DNA of 64,000 bases, from positions 3,295,030 to 3,359,029 of the forward strand of contig AP017308.1 in the NCBI GenBank assembly GCA_001548435.1, in the 5' to 3' direction. The notes beneath the pieces were generated by a model. It was not told where the DNA came from, ran no database searches, and worked only from the letters and a program-made list of their open reading frames with translations. This document shows, in pieces, positions 9,062 through 17,587 of the stretch. The stretch is from Leptolyngbya sp. NIES-3755. GTDB lineage: Bacteria > Cyanobacteriota > Cyanobacteriia > Leptolyngbyales > Leptolyngbyaceae. A program made the translations under genes and the position numbers. Numbering within the stretch: position 1 is the first letter of the stretch; every line of letters starts with the position of its first letter.

Positions 9062-11494
9062 ATGAGGCGCAGCTTAGTCTGTCTGGGGCTTGTGTGGATG
9101 GGTCTGAACGAACGAGTGAATGCTCAAGCAGTCATGCCTGATGGAACGCTGAACACGATCGTGACTGTGAATCGCGATCGAGATTTCGCAATCACAGGCG
9201 GCATCACAGCAGGAACAAACCTCTTTCACAGCTTCCGCGAGTTCTCGATTCCTACAGGTGGATCAGTCGTTTTTAACAATGACACTACTGTTCAGAATAT
9301 CTTCAGCCGAGTGACAGGCGGTACAGTTTCCAGTATTGATGGCATCCTTCGCACTAATGGTACTGCTAATCTCTTTCTCCTCAATCCCAGTGGCATTCTG
9401 TTTGGGTCAAATGCTCAACTGAATGTGGGTGGCTCCTTTATTGGAACTAGCGCTCAAGCAGTTAAATTTGCAGACCAGACAGAATTTAGTGCAACGGCTC
9501 CAACTTCACTCTTAACGATCAGTGCTCCGATCGGATTGCAACTAGGCACGAATCCTGCTGCGATCGAGGTGCGCGATCAAGGTCATCAACTCCAGTTTCC
9601 TAGCACGTTTGCGCCTGTGATTGGAGCCGGGCAACAGACAAACGGATTGAACGTGAATCCGAATCAAACTCTAGCTTTAATTGGTGGAGCACTGACTTTA
9701 ACAGGTGGTGTTTTGAATGCTCCATCGGGTCAGATTGAACTCGGAAGCGTTGCAAATGGAACCGTGAGCTTAACTCCGAATTCAAAGGGTTTTGCATTTG
9801 GATATGATACCGTTTCAGCTTTTCGAGACATTCAACTCACAGAGCGATCGACAATCGATGCGAGTGGAGCGGGCAATGCAACGGTGCAACTCGTAGGACG
9901 AAACATTGCTTTGACGAATGGTTCGATCGCGCTCATCGTCAATCAAATGCCTCAACCGGGTGGAAATCTGCGGGTGATTGCTTCCGAATCGCTGCAACTC
10001 TCAGGGCGATCGAGTTCAAATCCAGAATTCGGAAGTTTGCTTGTCAGCGATGCTTTTGCAGGTTCGAGCGCGAATATTAGTATTGTTACGCCTCGACTCT
10101 TGATGAGCGATCGCGGGATTGTTGCCCCTAGACTGTTTGGTAATGGAACTGGAGGGAGCATTCAGGTCAACGCTTCAACGATTCAGATTGATGGAGCTAA
10201 AGACAATTCGCTAGAACTGCACAGTGGCTTTTTACCGACTGCATTGGGCACAGGCAACATGGGAGCATTCACGCTTTTTGCCGATCGACTAGAATTGCTC
10301 AATGGCGGATATATCAATGCGTCTACTGCTGGAAGTGGTACGGGTTCTGAGGTAAACATTCGTGCGGATACGATTCGCATTGATGGTGTAAATCCAATTG
10401 GGCAATCTAGTTTGATTGCTGCGGCGGCTTTCTCAAGTGGAAATGCTGGAAACCTCACGCTCAATGCCAGAGAAGTCATCTTGAGCAATGGTGGAACCGC
10501 GAGTACTTCCATTTTCAATAGTGGTAAAGCTGGGAATGTCACTATTAATGCAACAGAATCGATTACGGTCACAGGTCGTCTGCTTGAAAGTCCTTTTTCG
10601 ACAACAGATGGCATTGGTTCATCTGCAAATATCCTACCGCCTGCAATCCGAAGACTGTTAAACCTTCCCGATCGACCCACCGGACATTCGGGCGATGTGA
10701 TTGTAACGACGGATCGCCTCTCTGTGTTGAATGGTGGCGAAATCAAGGTGGACAATCAAGGATCGGGAAATGCTGGAACTGTTCGACTGAATGCAAATAC
10801 GATCGAGCTTAAAAATCGCGGCTCGATCACCGCAGCAACGACGGTAGGATCAGGCGGAAACATTGAGCTACAAGCCCGATCGCTGATCGCCCGGAATCAG
10901 AGCGCGATCACTGCAACAGCAGGCGGTTCTAGCAATGGAGGCAACCTCAAAATCAATGTTCCAATCATTCTAGGATTAGAGAACAGTGATTTGATCGCGA
11001 ATGCCGATCGAGGTCGCGGCGGGAACATTAGCATTACGACTCAATCGATTATTGGCTTGCAACAGCGCGATCGCTTAACTCCCGAAAGTGATATCACCGC
11101 GAGTTCTGAATCCGGCATCAATGGAACAGTTCAAGTGAATACGATCGGCATTGATCCGAATTCAGGCTTAGTCGAACTCTCTGAAATGCTCGCAGATTCT
11201 AGCCAACAAGTTGCCGCTGCTTGTGTGCCAAATCAAGGAAGTAGCTTTGTAATCACTGGACGAGGAGGCATTCCGCAAAATCCAACTGATTCCTTCTACT
11301 CTGAGCGTCCTTGGGCAGACGTGCGACCCATTGCTCAAACAACTTCTACACCGATCTCATCCAAGTCGATCGCTGAACCTCTAGTCGAAGCAACGTCCTT
11401 GTATCGCAACCCCCAAACGGGCAAAGTCGAATTGATTGCAGGGCAAACCATGCGATCGCGCTCTAATATGACTTGTGCGATCGAACATAAATGA
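9062..11494 (+). CDS. Filamentous haemagglutinin N-terminal domain exoprotein (TpsA-like)
   Basis: The protein is 810 aa with a short signal peptide (about residues 1-22, ending VNAQA). A two-partner-secretion domain follows, containing LFLLNPSGILFGSNAQLNVGG, the cyanobacterial form of the NPNGI motif. The rest is a long beta-helix passenger with repeated NAGNLTLNA/GNVTINA-type strands. The C-terminal block around ACVPNQGSSFVITGRGG is the usual tail of cyanobacterial haemagglutinin-like exoproteins. It probably forms a secreted or surface filament for adhesion. No TpsB transporter gene lies in the window, so export would rely on a partner encoded elsewhere. Confidence 0.85.
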   Translation: MRRSLVCLGLVWMGLNERVNAQAVMPDGTLNTIVTVNRDRDFAITGGITAGTNLFHSFREFSIPTGGSVVFNNDTTVQNIFSRVTGGTVSSIDGILRTNGTANLFLLNPSGILFGSNAQLNVGGSFIGTSAQAVKFADQTEFSATAPTSLLTISAPIGLQLGTNPAAIEVRDQGHQLQFPSTFAPVIGAGQQTNGLNVNPNQTLALIGGALTLTGGVLNAPSGQIELGSVANGTVSLTPNSKGFAFGYDTVSAFRDIQLTERSTIDASGAGNATVQLVGRNIALTNGSIALIVNQMPQPGGNLRVIASESLQLSGRSSSNPEFGSLLVSDAFAGSSANISIVTPRLLMSDRGIVAPRLFGNGTGGSIQVNASTIQIDGAKDNSLELHSGFLPTALGTGNMGAFTLFADRLELLNGGYINASTAGSGTGSEVNIRADTIRIDGVNPIGQSSLIAAAAFSSGNAGNLTLNAREVILSNGGTASTSIFNSGKAGNVTINATESITVTGRLLESPFSTTDGIGSSANILPPAIRRLLNLPDRPTGHSGDVIVTTDRLSVLNGGEIKVDNQGSGNAGTVRLNANTIELKNRGSITAATTVGSGGNIELQARSLIARNQSAITATAGGSSNGGNLKINVPIILGLENSDLIANADRGRGGNISITTQSIIGLQQRDRLTPESDITASSESGINGTVQVNTIGIDPNSGLVELSEMLADSSQQVAAACVPNQGSSFVITGRGGIPQNPTDSFYSERPWADVRPIAQTTSTPISSKSIAEPLVEATSLYRNPQTGKVELIAGQTMRSRSNMTCAIEHK

Positions 11495-11527
11495 TAGTGC
11501 TGCGATCACGTTTCAAAGATTTCAGGT

Positions 11528-11914
11528 TTACCACAGTTGCTCAATTGAATATCGATCGAACTTAGAATCTGCACTCACGATCGAGAGTTGAGTCGCGATC
11601 GTGAGTGCAATCAACAGTCGATCAAATGGATCACGATGATGATTTGGCAATCCTTCTAGTGCCCAGATGTGAGATAGCTCGATCGATAAGATTTGCAAGT
11701 CGTTTACAGATTGTTGTGTTCTCAAAATGTCTTGCAGCGGATTTTGAAGCTGCAATTTTCCCAGTTGAATCTTGATTTGCATTTCCCAAACGCTGACCAG
11801 ACTCAAGAGCAATTCGTTATCTGGATTACTCAACAGTGCGATCGTTTGCTGCGGAATTCTATCTGGAGTTTCATTAAGCCAAATAAAAACATGGGTGTCG
11901 ATGAGTAGTCTCAT
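11528..11914 (-). CDS. vapC: PIN-domain toxin, VapC-like (module 1)
   Basis: This is a 128 aa PIN-domain ribonuclease toxin. The acidic catalytic residues are visible: Asp in LLIDTHVFIW (D6), Glu in VSVWEMQIK (E43), Asp in HRDPFDRLL and Asp in IVSADSKFD. It overlaps the upstream antitoxin gene by four bases, the usual coupled arrangement. Its C-terminal half is almost identical to that of the module 3 toxin (13261-13647), while the N-terminal halves differ markedly. This suggests recombination between the two genes. Confidence 0.85.
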   Translation of the reverse strand: MRLLIDTHVFIWLNETPDRIPQQTIALLSNPDNELLLSLVSVWEMQIKIQLGKLQLQNPLQDILRTQQSVNDLQILSIELSHIWALEGLPNHHRDPFDRLLIALTIATQLSIVSADSKFDRYSIEQLW

Positions 11915-12177
11915 GACTCACCCAACCAGAAAGAGTCAGGTAAAGGATCATCAAAGTCTTCACTCATCGAAATTTTGCCAGCATACTGCCCGAAAACTCG
12001 TTGCTTCTTTGGTGCTATAGGTTGCTGTTGAGGGGTAGCTTGTTGGGATTGATATAAAAATTCGATGAATGCAAAGGCTTGCTGACGCTGTTCAGGTGCG
12101 AGAACTTGCAGTGCAGTTAGGATATGCTCTGGAATCTCTGTTGAATGATCAGATAGATTTCCTGCTTGATTTGTCAT
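11911..12177 (-). CDS. DUF2281-type antitoxin (module 1)
   Basis: The protein is 88 aa. Its helical core is IPEHILTALQVLAPEQRQQA followed by FAFIEFLYQ. An extended tail with SEDFDDPLPDSFW lies next to the toxin start. This is the DUF2281 layout of cyanobacterial VapB-type antitoxins: the N-terminal part likely binds the promoter and the C-terminal tail masks the PIN active site. It is paralogous to the antitoxin at 13644-13919. Confidence 0.8.
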   Translation of the reverse strand: MTNQAGNLSDHSTEIPEHILTALQVLAPEQRQQAFAFIEFLYQSQQATPQQQPIAPKKQRVFGQYAGKISMSEDFDDPLPDSFWLGES

Positions 12178-12240
12178 GGGCTACAGCCTCAACTCGTCTG
12201 CTTTATTTTAATCTCAGTTAGTCCGATCGCAGATTGCGCC

Positions 12241-12411
12241 CGATCGCACTCTCGAAAAATCTCCAGCGATCGCGCCTAATTAATACATGGCGATCATATT
12301 GCTCCGATACCGATCGGACTTCCAAGGATTTCAGGTTTACCACAGTTGCTCAATTGAATATCGATCGAACTTAGAATCTGCACTAACGATCGAGAGTTGA
12401 GTCGCGATCGT
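12241..12411. repeat. Long direct repeat, left copy (flank of PIN module 2)
   Basis: About 171 bases match 13165-13335. The first 85 or so bases differ at one position. The part that overlaps the toxin 3' end is more diverged. The copy contains 96 bases of downstream flank plus the last 25 or so codons of a PIN toxin. The two copies bracket toxin-antitoxin module 2 exactly. Confidence 0.85.
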
Positions 12412-12414
12412 TAG
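12337..12414 (-). pseudogene. Remnant of a PIN toxin gene (3' end only)
   Basis: Read on the minus strand, this stretch encodes the last 25 or so residues of a VapC-like toxin, including SADSKFDRYSIEQLW and the stop. It has no start or N-terminal part. It differs from the module 1 toxin 3' end (11528-11610) at only a few bases. It is left over from a duplication or from insertion of module 2. Confidence 0.8.
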
Positions 12415-12420
12415 TACACT

Positions 12421-12861
12421 TCAGAGTGTTGAGACTGTCCAATCTTGTGCCACTAAATTTGGTATTTCCTCAAAATCCCGTTGATTGCGTGTGAGTAGAA
12501 TTAGGCTGCGGGAGAGCGCAATGGAAGCGATGCGTAAATCCATTGTTGAGCCTCGAATTCTCTGATTTCGCAACTTGTCAAATACCATAACAGCGTCACG
12601 GTCGAAAGGAAGCACTGAAGGAAAGATAATGAAGGTTTCTAACAGCTTCTTCATGCGATCGTAGCCTTCTATTAAATCGTTGGTATTACGAGCCTGATTA
12701 ATATAAGTATGACTGCCCAAAAGCTGCTCATGAAAGGTAATGATTGAAACCACAAAATCCTCTAGTGGATGCTGAGACATCCGAGACGACAGGTTAATAT
12801 AGGCATTTCCGGTTTGACGCTGCAAAACGCTTAGATGGTCAGTGTCCAACAAGTATCTCAT
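12421..12861 (-). CDS. vapC: PIN-domain toxin, VapC-like (module 2)
   Basis: This 146 aa PIN-domain protein opens MRYLLDTDHLSVLQR (catalytic Asp pair) and has FHEQLLG for the conserved Glu. Near the end it has STMDLRIASIALSRSLILLT with the next acidic residue and TRNQRDF. It belongs to a different PIN subgroup (the LLDTDHLS type, often called FitB/VapC-like) from modules 1 and 3, so it is not a simple duplicate of them. It overlaps its antitoxin gene by four bases. Confidence 0.83.
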   Translation of the reverse strand: MRYLLDTDHLSVLQRQTGNAYINLSSRMSQHPLEDFVVSIITFHEQLLGSHTYINQARNTNDLIEGYDRMKKLLETFIIFPSVLPFDRDAVMVFDKLRNQRIRGSTMDLRIASIALSRSLILLTRNQRDFEEIPNLVAQDWTVSTL

Positions 12862-13085
12862 TCGTTTTCTTGTTGACCGTCCTGTGAATCATCAGATCGA
12901 CGAAACTCGCGCCCATAGCGCAGAATCTCATCGAATACGGGATCATCTTTGAATGAACCTGTAATCTGCTCTAGCCAATTTCTCTGCGGTTGGTCTTTTG
13001 CTGCTTGCTGACGTAACTCTTTCACTGCTGCCTCTAGAGCAGCTAAACGTTCTTCTACAGAAGGGTTAACAGTTTGACTTGTCAT
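12858..13085 (-). CDS. Small antitoxin-like protein (module 2)
   Basis: The protein is 75 aa. It is mostly helical with a coiled-coil-like start (VEERLAALEAAVKELRQQAA) and a tail (FKDDPVFDEILRYGREFRR) resembling the toxin-wrapping tails of small antitoxins. Its place directly upstream of a PIN toxin, with a four-base overlap, is the main evidence for an antitoxin role. It does not resemble the DUF2281 antitoxins on either side. Confidence 0.7.
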   Translation of the reverse strand: MTSQTVNPSVEERLAALEAAVKELRQQAAKDQPQRNWLEQITGSFKDDPVFDEILRYGREFRRSDDSQDGQQENE

Positions 13086-13164
13086 TCACTTCGATCTCAC
13101 TCGCTGTTTTTCATTTTAATGGTAATTTCAAACAGAAAGCCCGATCGCTAAATTGTACAGAGTT

Positions 13165-13335
13165 CGATCGCACTCTCGAAAAATCTCCAGCGATCGCGCC
13201 TAATTAATACATGGCGATCATATTGCTCCGATATCGATCGGACTTCCAAAGATTTCAGGTTCACCACAATCGATCAATTGGATATCGATCGAACTTAGAA
13301 TCTGCACTCACGATTGGGAGTTGAGTCGCGATCGC
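13165..13335. repeat. Long direct repeat, right copy (flank of PIN module 2)
   Basis: This is the partner of 12241-12411. It spans about 96 bases downstream of the module 3 toxin gene and the last 24 or so codons of that gene. Because this copy overlaps the intact toxin gene, it is the likelier original site, with the left copy displaced by module 2. The upstream region of module 3 (about 13966-14010) also resembles 13140-13185. Confidence 0.85.
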
Positions 13336-13647
13336 TTGAGCAATTATTAATCGATCAAATGGATCACGATGATGATTTGGCAATCCTTCTAGTGCCCAGA
13401 TGTGAGATAGCTCGATCGGTAAGATCTGTAAATCGCTTGTCGTTTGCAAATTTTCGATTAGCTCAGGGAAAGGCAGGTTCAGCGACAACTTACCCAGTTG
13501 AAGTTTGATTTGAATTTCCCAAACGCTGACAACACTCGCCACCCAAACATTATTCTCATCAGTTAATAACTCACGAACTCGCGCTGACAAAGCATCTGGG
13601 TCAACATCTAGCCAAATCAAAACATGACTGTCGAGCAAAAGATTCAT
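13261..13647 (-). CDS. vapC: PIN-domain toxin, VapC-like (module 3)
   Basis: This is a 128 aa PIN ribonuclease toxin. The active-site acids lie in LLLDSHVLIWLD, VSVWEIQIK, HRDPFDRLI and IVSADSKFD. Residues from about 72 to the end closely match the module 1 toxin, and so does the DNA (for example 13350-13430 against 11615-11695). It overlaps the antitoxin gene by four bases. Its 3' end is the one repeated at 12337-12411. Confidence 0.85.
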   Translation of the reverse strand: MNLLLDSHVLIWLDVDPDALSARVRELLTDENNVWVASVVSVWEIQIKLQLGKLSLNLPFPELIENLQTTSDLQILPIELSHIWALEGLPNHHRDPFDRLIIAQAIATQLPIVSADSKFDRYPIDRLW

Positions 13648-13919
13648 GCAGAAGGACTCCCAGTGCCTTCCTCTCCAAACCAGAATTCATCCGGTAGTGG
13701 GTCATTGAAGTCGTCACTGATCCAGCCCATTCCCTTGTGCTGACCTAGAACTCTCTTCTTACTGGGTTGCGCTGTTGCTTGAGTTAGATTTATTTCAGAA
13801 TTTCCTTGCTTTTGAATCAAAAACTCTACAAAGTCAAACACCTGTTGCTGTCGATCGAGAGACAGTGTGTTCAGAGCCGCCAAGATCTTTTCAGGTACTT
13901 GAGTTGTTTGATTTTCCAT
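13644..13919 (-). CDS. DUF2281-type antitoxin (module 3)
   Basis: The protein is 91 aa and paralogous to 11911-12177. It has VPEKILAALNTLSLDRQQQV and FDFVEFLIQ in the N-terminal half, and SDDFNDPLPDEFWFGEE in the toxin-binding tail. It is the first gene of the three-module minus-strand chain. Its upstream region, rich in CGATCG, is shared in part with the region upstream of module 2, so the modules may share regulatory sequence. Confidence 0.8.
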   Translation of the reverse strand: MENQTTQVPEKILAALNTLSLDRQQQVFDFVEFLIQKQGNSEINLTQATAQPSKKRVLGQHKGMGWISDDFNDPLPDEFWFGEEGTGSPSA

Positions 13920-14137
13920 CAGCTAAGACTTCAACTCGGTATTTCTATTTTAATCTTAGGTGCGTCGATCGCTAAATTGCACAAAGTTCGATCGCATTCC
14001 CATCCTGAATCTCGATCGTACTGAGTACCCGAACAAACTAAACATTTTCCGTAATCCAAAGCATCGAAGCGCATCCTGTGTTATCTCTGAAGGTGCGATC
14101 GCCGCAGTCCCTCCTTTCGTTAGCCCCTCGTTTTCCT

Positions 14138-17100
14138 ATGTCTCAACCGATGACGCACGACGAACTCTTGAAGCTGATTGACCAAGCGGCGGCGGAGGGC
14201 TGGGAAGAGCTTGATTTGTCGGGGATAGGGTTGGAGGAATTGCCGCCGGAGATTGGGAAGTTGACGGGGCTGAAGAAACTGCTGCTGGGGAAGGTAGAGA
14301 AAAGTGAATGGATCGGCAATTCGTTAACCGAAATTCCTGCAATTTTGTTTGAACTGACCGAATTGCAGGAGATTGACCTTCGTAAGAATCAAATTACGGT
14401 CATTCCTGATGCGATCGCGCAACTCAAAAATCTGACAAAGCTTGGTCTTAACCACAATCAAATCATGGTTATTCCCGATGCAATCGCGCAACTCAAAAAT
14501 CTGACAAGCCTTGACCTCGGCACTAATCAAATTTCGAGCATTCCAGACACGATCTCACAACTCGAAAATCTTACATATCTCAACCTCGGCACTAACCAAT
14601 TCGCAGTTATTCCAGAGGTGGTTATGCAATTAAGCAGTCTCAATTTTCTTGGTTTGCACAACAATCAGCGAATCGCAGTTATCCCAGACGCGATCGCCCA
14701 CCTAATCAATCTTACGAGGCTTTACCTCTACATAAACCAAATCACAGTCATTCCAGACGCGATCGCCCACCTAACCAATCTCACAGAGCTTTACCTCTAT
14801 AGAAACCAAATCACTGTTATTCCAGATGCGATCGCTCAGCTAACGAATCTCACAGAGCTTTCCCTCTCTGGCAACCAAATTACGGTCGTCCCAGATGCGA
14901 TCGCTCAGCTAACGAATCTCACAAGGCTTTACCTCTTTACCAACCAAATTACAGTCATCCCAGATGCGATCGCTCAGCTAACGAATCTCACAGAGCTTTC
15001 CCTCTCTGGCAACCAAGTCACAGATATCCCTTCATCTATCACATCACTCTCTAAGCTAGAAAAACTTGATCTGCGTCGTAATCCTCTCGGAATTCCGAAA
15101 GACGTTTTGGATTATGACGCTTCCACACGAGAATCTCACCGACTTCCAGCCGCAAAACCAATCCTCGACTACTACTTCACCACCCGCGACCCCGACGAAA
15201 CCACCCACCTCCTCGAAGCCAAACTCCTCATCGTCGGTGAAGGTGGAACCGGAAAAACCAGCCTCGCCCAAAAACTCCTAAACCCAGACTACGAACTCAC
15301 CTCCGAAATCGAAGATATTTCCACCGAAGGCATCGACATCCTCAAATGGAAATTTCGAGGCACAAACGGCAAACACTACTGCATCAACATCTGGGATTTT
15401 GGCGGACAAGAAATCTACCACCAAACCCACCAATTCTTTCTCACCGATCGCTCCCTCTATCTCCTCGTCGCCGACAGCCGCAAAGAAGACACCGATCACC
15501 CCTACTGGCTCAACATCATCCGCCTCCTCAGCGACAACAGCCCCGTCCTCCTCGTCCAAAACGAAAAACAAAACCGCACCTGCACCCTCAACCTCCGCGA
15601 ACTCCGCGCCGAATTCGACCAACTCTACCTCCCCACCCCGATCAATCTCTCAGACAACCGCAACCTCTCAGACCTCCGCAAAACCATCCAACGCCACCTC
15701 GAAGACCTCCTCGGCGACGGACTCCCCTTCCCCAATAAATGGCTTGCCGTCCGCCACAGCCTCGAAAACGACAACCGCAACCACATCTCCCTCACCGACT
15801 ACGAAACCACCTGCCGCCGCCACGGAATCCGCGACAAAAGCGAAATGCTCAATCTCAGCCGCTTCCTCCACAGTCTCGGCCTCTGCCTCCACTTCCAAAA
15901 AGACCCCATCCTCCGCCAAACCTTCATCCTCAAACCCAACTGGGGAACCGCCGCCGTCTACAAAGTCCTCGATTGCGATCGCGTCAAACAAAACCTCGGA
16001 CAATTCACCACTGCCGACCTAGATAACATCTGGAGCAGTCCCGAATACGCCCACCTCCACCCCGAACTCCTCCAACTGATGAAAGAGTTCAAAGTCTGCT
16101 ACGAAATTCCTCGCCGCCCCGGACACTACATCGCCCCGCACCTGCTCACTTCCACCTCTCCCGACTATCCTTGGGACAGCAACACTCTCACCCTCCGCTA
16201 CCGCTACCAAGGCTTCATGCCAAAAGGCATCCTCACCCGCTTCATTGTCGAGATGCACCGTCAAATCGAAAACGTTTCCTCACCCCAAGCCCTCGTCTGG
16301 AGAACCGGAGTCGTGCTGAACAATGGCACTGCCCGCGCCGAAATCCTCGAAAACCAAACCCATCGCGAAATCCAGATCCGTGTCTCTGGCACTCGTCCCC
16401 GCGACTTCCTCACTGTCATCCACTACCAATTCGAGACCATCCACGACAGCTTCGACAACAATCTCAACTACGAAACCCTAATTCCCTGCAACTGTACCCG
16501 CTGTAAACCCAGCAAAGCTCCCTACACCTTCGCGCTCGATCGTCTCTACACTTATCTCGACCAAGGACGCTACCAGATCGAATGCTACGAAAGCGGCGAA
16601 CGTCCTCAAGTCCGCAATCTCATCGGTGATGTCATTGCCCCCGATCCGGATGAACTTGAAAGCGATTCTTTCCGAAAGCGCGATCGCAGATATCGTAGTT
16701 TCTCAAAGCGCGATCGTCTCACACCAAACATCAACATCACGTTCAACAATACCAATAGTCAGGACAACACCATGACAGATTCTAAAACCAACAACTTCAA
16801 TGCTCCAATGTCCGGTGTGATTGGCAGTGACAATGCCCAAGTCAGTAATAACACCTTCAATCAAATCAACAATGCAACCACCACCGAACTGTTGCAACTG
16901 ATTGCCCAACTCCGAGAAACCGCCACCGCTTTTCCAGCAGAACCCCAAGATGCAATTTTGATCGATCTGGAAGACATCGAAGCAGAAATCCAAAAACCAG
17001 AAGAGACTCGCAACCCTAAGAAACTCAAACAGCGCTTAACCGCGATCGTCTTAGCCGCAGGAGTCGCAGCAGGCGGAGTTTCTCAAGCTACAGACTTTGC

Positions 17101-17164
17101 AAACAAAGCGATCGACCTAAGCAAAAAGCTTGGTATCGAACTTCCACTTCCTGGGAAACCCTAA
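14138..17164 (+). CDS. Roco protein: leucine-rich repeats, ROC GTPase and COR domain
   Basis: The protein is 1008 aa from ATG 14138; the frame opens 20 codons earlier at GTG 14078, but the homologous part starts at MSQPMTHDELLKLI. Residues 20-315 hold about ten 23-residue leucine-rich repeats with the consensus LTNLTELxLxxNQITVIPDA. Residues 360-530 form the Ras-of-complex GTPase: P-loop GEGGTGKTS (367-375), switch II DFGGQE (420-425) and LLVQNEKQ in place of the usual NKxD. A COR region follows to about 840, with CNCTRC at 784-789. The C-terminal 140 residues are a separate low-complexity and helical module ending in a hydrophobic Ala/Gly/Val helix (967-985). Roco proteins are signalling GTPases that often dimerise. 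A conflict or stress-sensing role is possible given the island around it. Confidence 0.88.
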   Translation: MSQPMTHDELLKLIDQAAAEGWEELDLSGIGLEELPPEIGKLTGLKKLLLGKVEKSEWIGNSLTEIPAILFELTELQEIDLRKNQITVIPDAIAQLKNLTKLGLNHNQIMVIPDAIAQLKNLTSLDLGTNQISSIPDTISQLENLTYLNLGTNQFAVIPEVVMQLSSLNFLGLHNNQRIAVIPDAIAHLINLTRLYLYINQITVIPDAIAHLTNLTELYLYRNQITVIPDAIAQLTNLTELSLSGNQITVVPDAIAQLTNLTRLYLFTNQITVIPDAIAQLTNLTELSLSGNQVTDIPSSITSLSKLEKLDLRRNPLGIPKDVLDYDASTRESHRLPAAKPILDYYFTTRDPDETTHLLEAKLLIVGEGGTGKTSLAQKLLNPDYELTSEIEDISTEGIDILKWKFRGTNGKHYCINIWDFGGQEIYHQTHQFFLTDRSLYLLVADSRKEDTDHPYWLNIIRLLSDNSPVLLVQNEKQNRTCTLNLRELRAEFDQLYLPTPINLSDNRNLSDLRKTIQRHLEDLLGDGLPFPNKWLAVRHSLENDNRNHISLTDYETTCRRHGIRDKSEMLNLSRFLHSLGLCLHFQKDPILRQTFILKPNWGTAAVYKVLDCDRVKQNLGQFTTADLDNIWSSPEYAHLHPELLQLMKEFKVCYEIPRRPGHYIAPHLLTSTSPDYPWDSNTLTLRYRYQGFMPKGILTRFIVEMHRQIENVSSPQALVWRTGVVLNNGTARAEILENQTHREIQIRVSGTRPRDFLTVIHYQFETIHDSFDNNLNYETLIPCNCTRCKPSKAPYTFALDRLYTYLDQGRYQIECYESGERPQVRNLIGDVIAPDPDELESDSFRKRDRRYRSFSKRDRLTPNINITFNNTNSQDNTMTDSKTNNFNAPMSGVIGSDNAQVSNNTFNQINNATTTELLQLIAQLRETATAFPAEPQDAILIDLEDIEAEIQKPEETRNPKKLKQRLTAIVLAAGVAAGGVSQATDFANKAIDLSKKLGIELPLPGKP
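14392..15030 (+). repeat. 69-base tandem repeats encoding leucine-rich repeats
   Basis: This block inside the Roco gene consists of 69-base units that encode 23-residue LRRs. The last five or so units (about 14690-15020) are nearly identical at DNA level, for example the stretch around gatgcgatcgctcagctaac recurs at about 14826, 14895 and 14964. Earlier units are more diverged. The 3' part of the array therefore looks recently expanded. Confidence 0.85.
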
Positions 17165-17224
17165 AAATCGCCTGAGTTCTATCCCTTATGTCAAAATGAT
17201 TGCACAGGTCATTCAATCTTCTGT

Positions 17225-17587
17225 ATGCAAATCACACTGGACATTCCTGAAGAACTTTTAACTCGACTAAATGCGATCGAGCAAAATCTGCCGGAAGTCC
17301 TGGAATTAGGACTAGACGAACTAACTGCTAGACCTCAACCGGGATTTACAGGCTTTGCAGAAGTTTTGGAATTCCTTGCTAATCTCCCGACCCCAGAAGA
17401 AATCTTGGCTCTACGCCCCTCAGAAACTCTACAAGCCCAAATCGATCAGCTTGCCGAAAAGCATAAAGCTGAAGCACTCACGCCTCAAGAGAAGCAACTT
17501 TGGCAACAGTATGAATACCTTGAGCATTTAATTGGCATGGCAAAAGCAAAAGCTTTTCTCAAACTGAGATCTAGCGCGATCGCATGA
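17225..17587 (+). CDS. Conserved small helical protein upstream of an HNH gene
   Basis: This 120 aa protein is of unknown function. It starts MQITLDIPEELLTRLNAIEQ, which looks like a short beta strand plus helix, as in ribbon-helix-helix-like antitoxins, and continues as charged helices. Its stop overlaps the start of the HNH remnant at 17584 by four bases (ATGA). The two genes were evidently a coupled pair. Since the partner is decayed, this gene may now have no function. An antitoxin or chaperone role is only inferred from the arrangement. Confidence 0.55.
   Translation: MQITLDIPEELLTRLNAIEQNLPEVLELGLDELTARPQPGFTGFAEVLEFLANLPTPEEILALRPSETLQAQIDQLAEKHKAEALTPQEKQLWQQYEYLEHLIGMAKAKAFLKLRSSAIA

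Noticed and set aside
15346..16026. Plus-strand frames rich in Pro, Arg, Ser and Thr inside the Roco gene
   Set aside because: These are shifted readings of the same C-rich sequence, with low complexity and no homology.
15278..16264. Three minus-strand open frames (about 80-114 aa) opposite the Roco gene, rich in Val, Glu, Ala and Phe
   Set aside because: They mirror the C-rich coding strand of the ROC-COR region. They have no recognisable domain and no ribosome-binding site; composition alone explains them.
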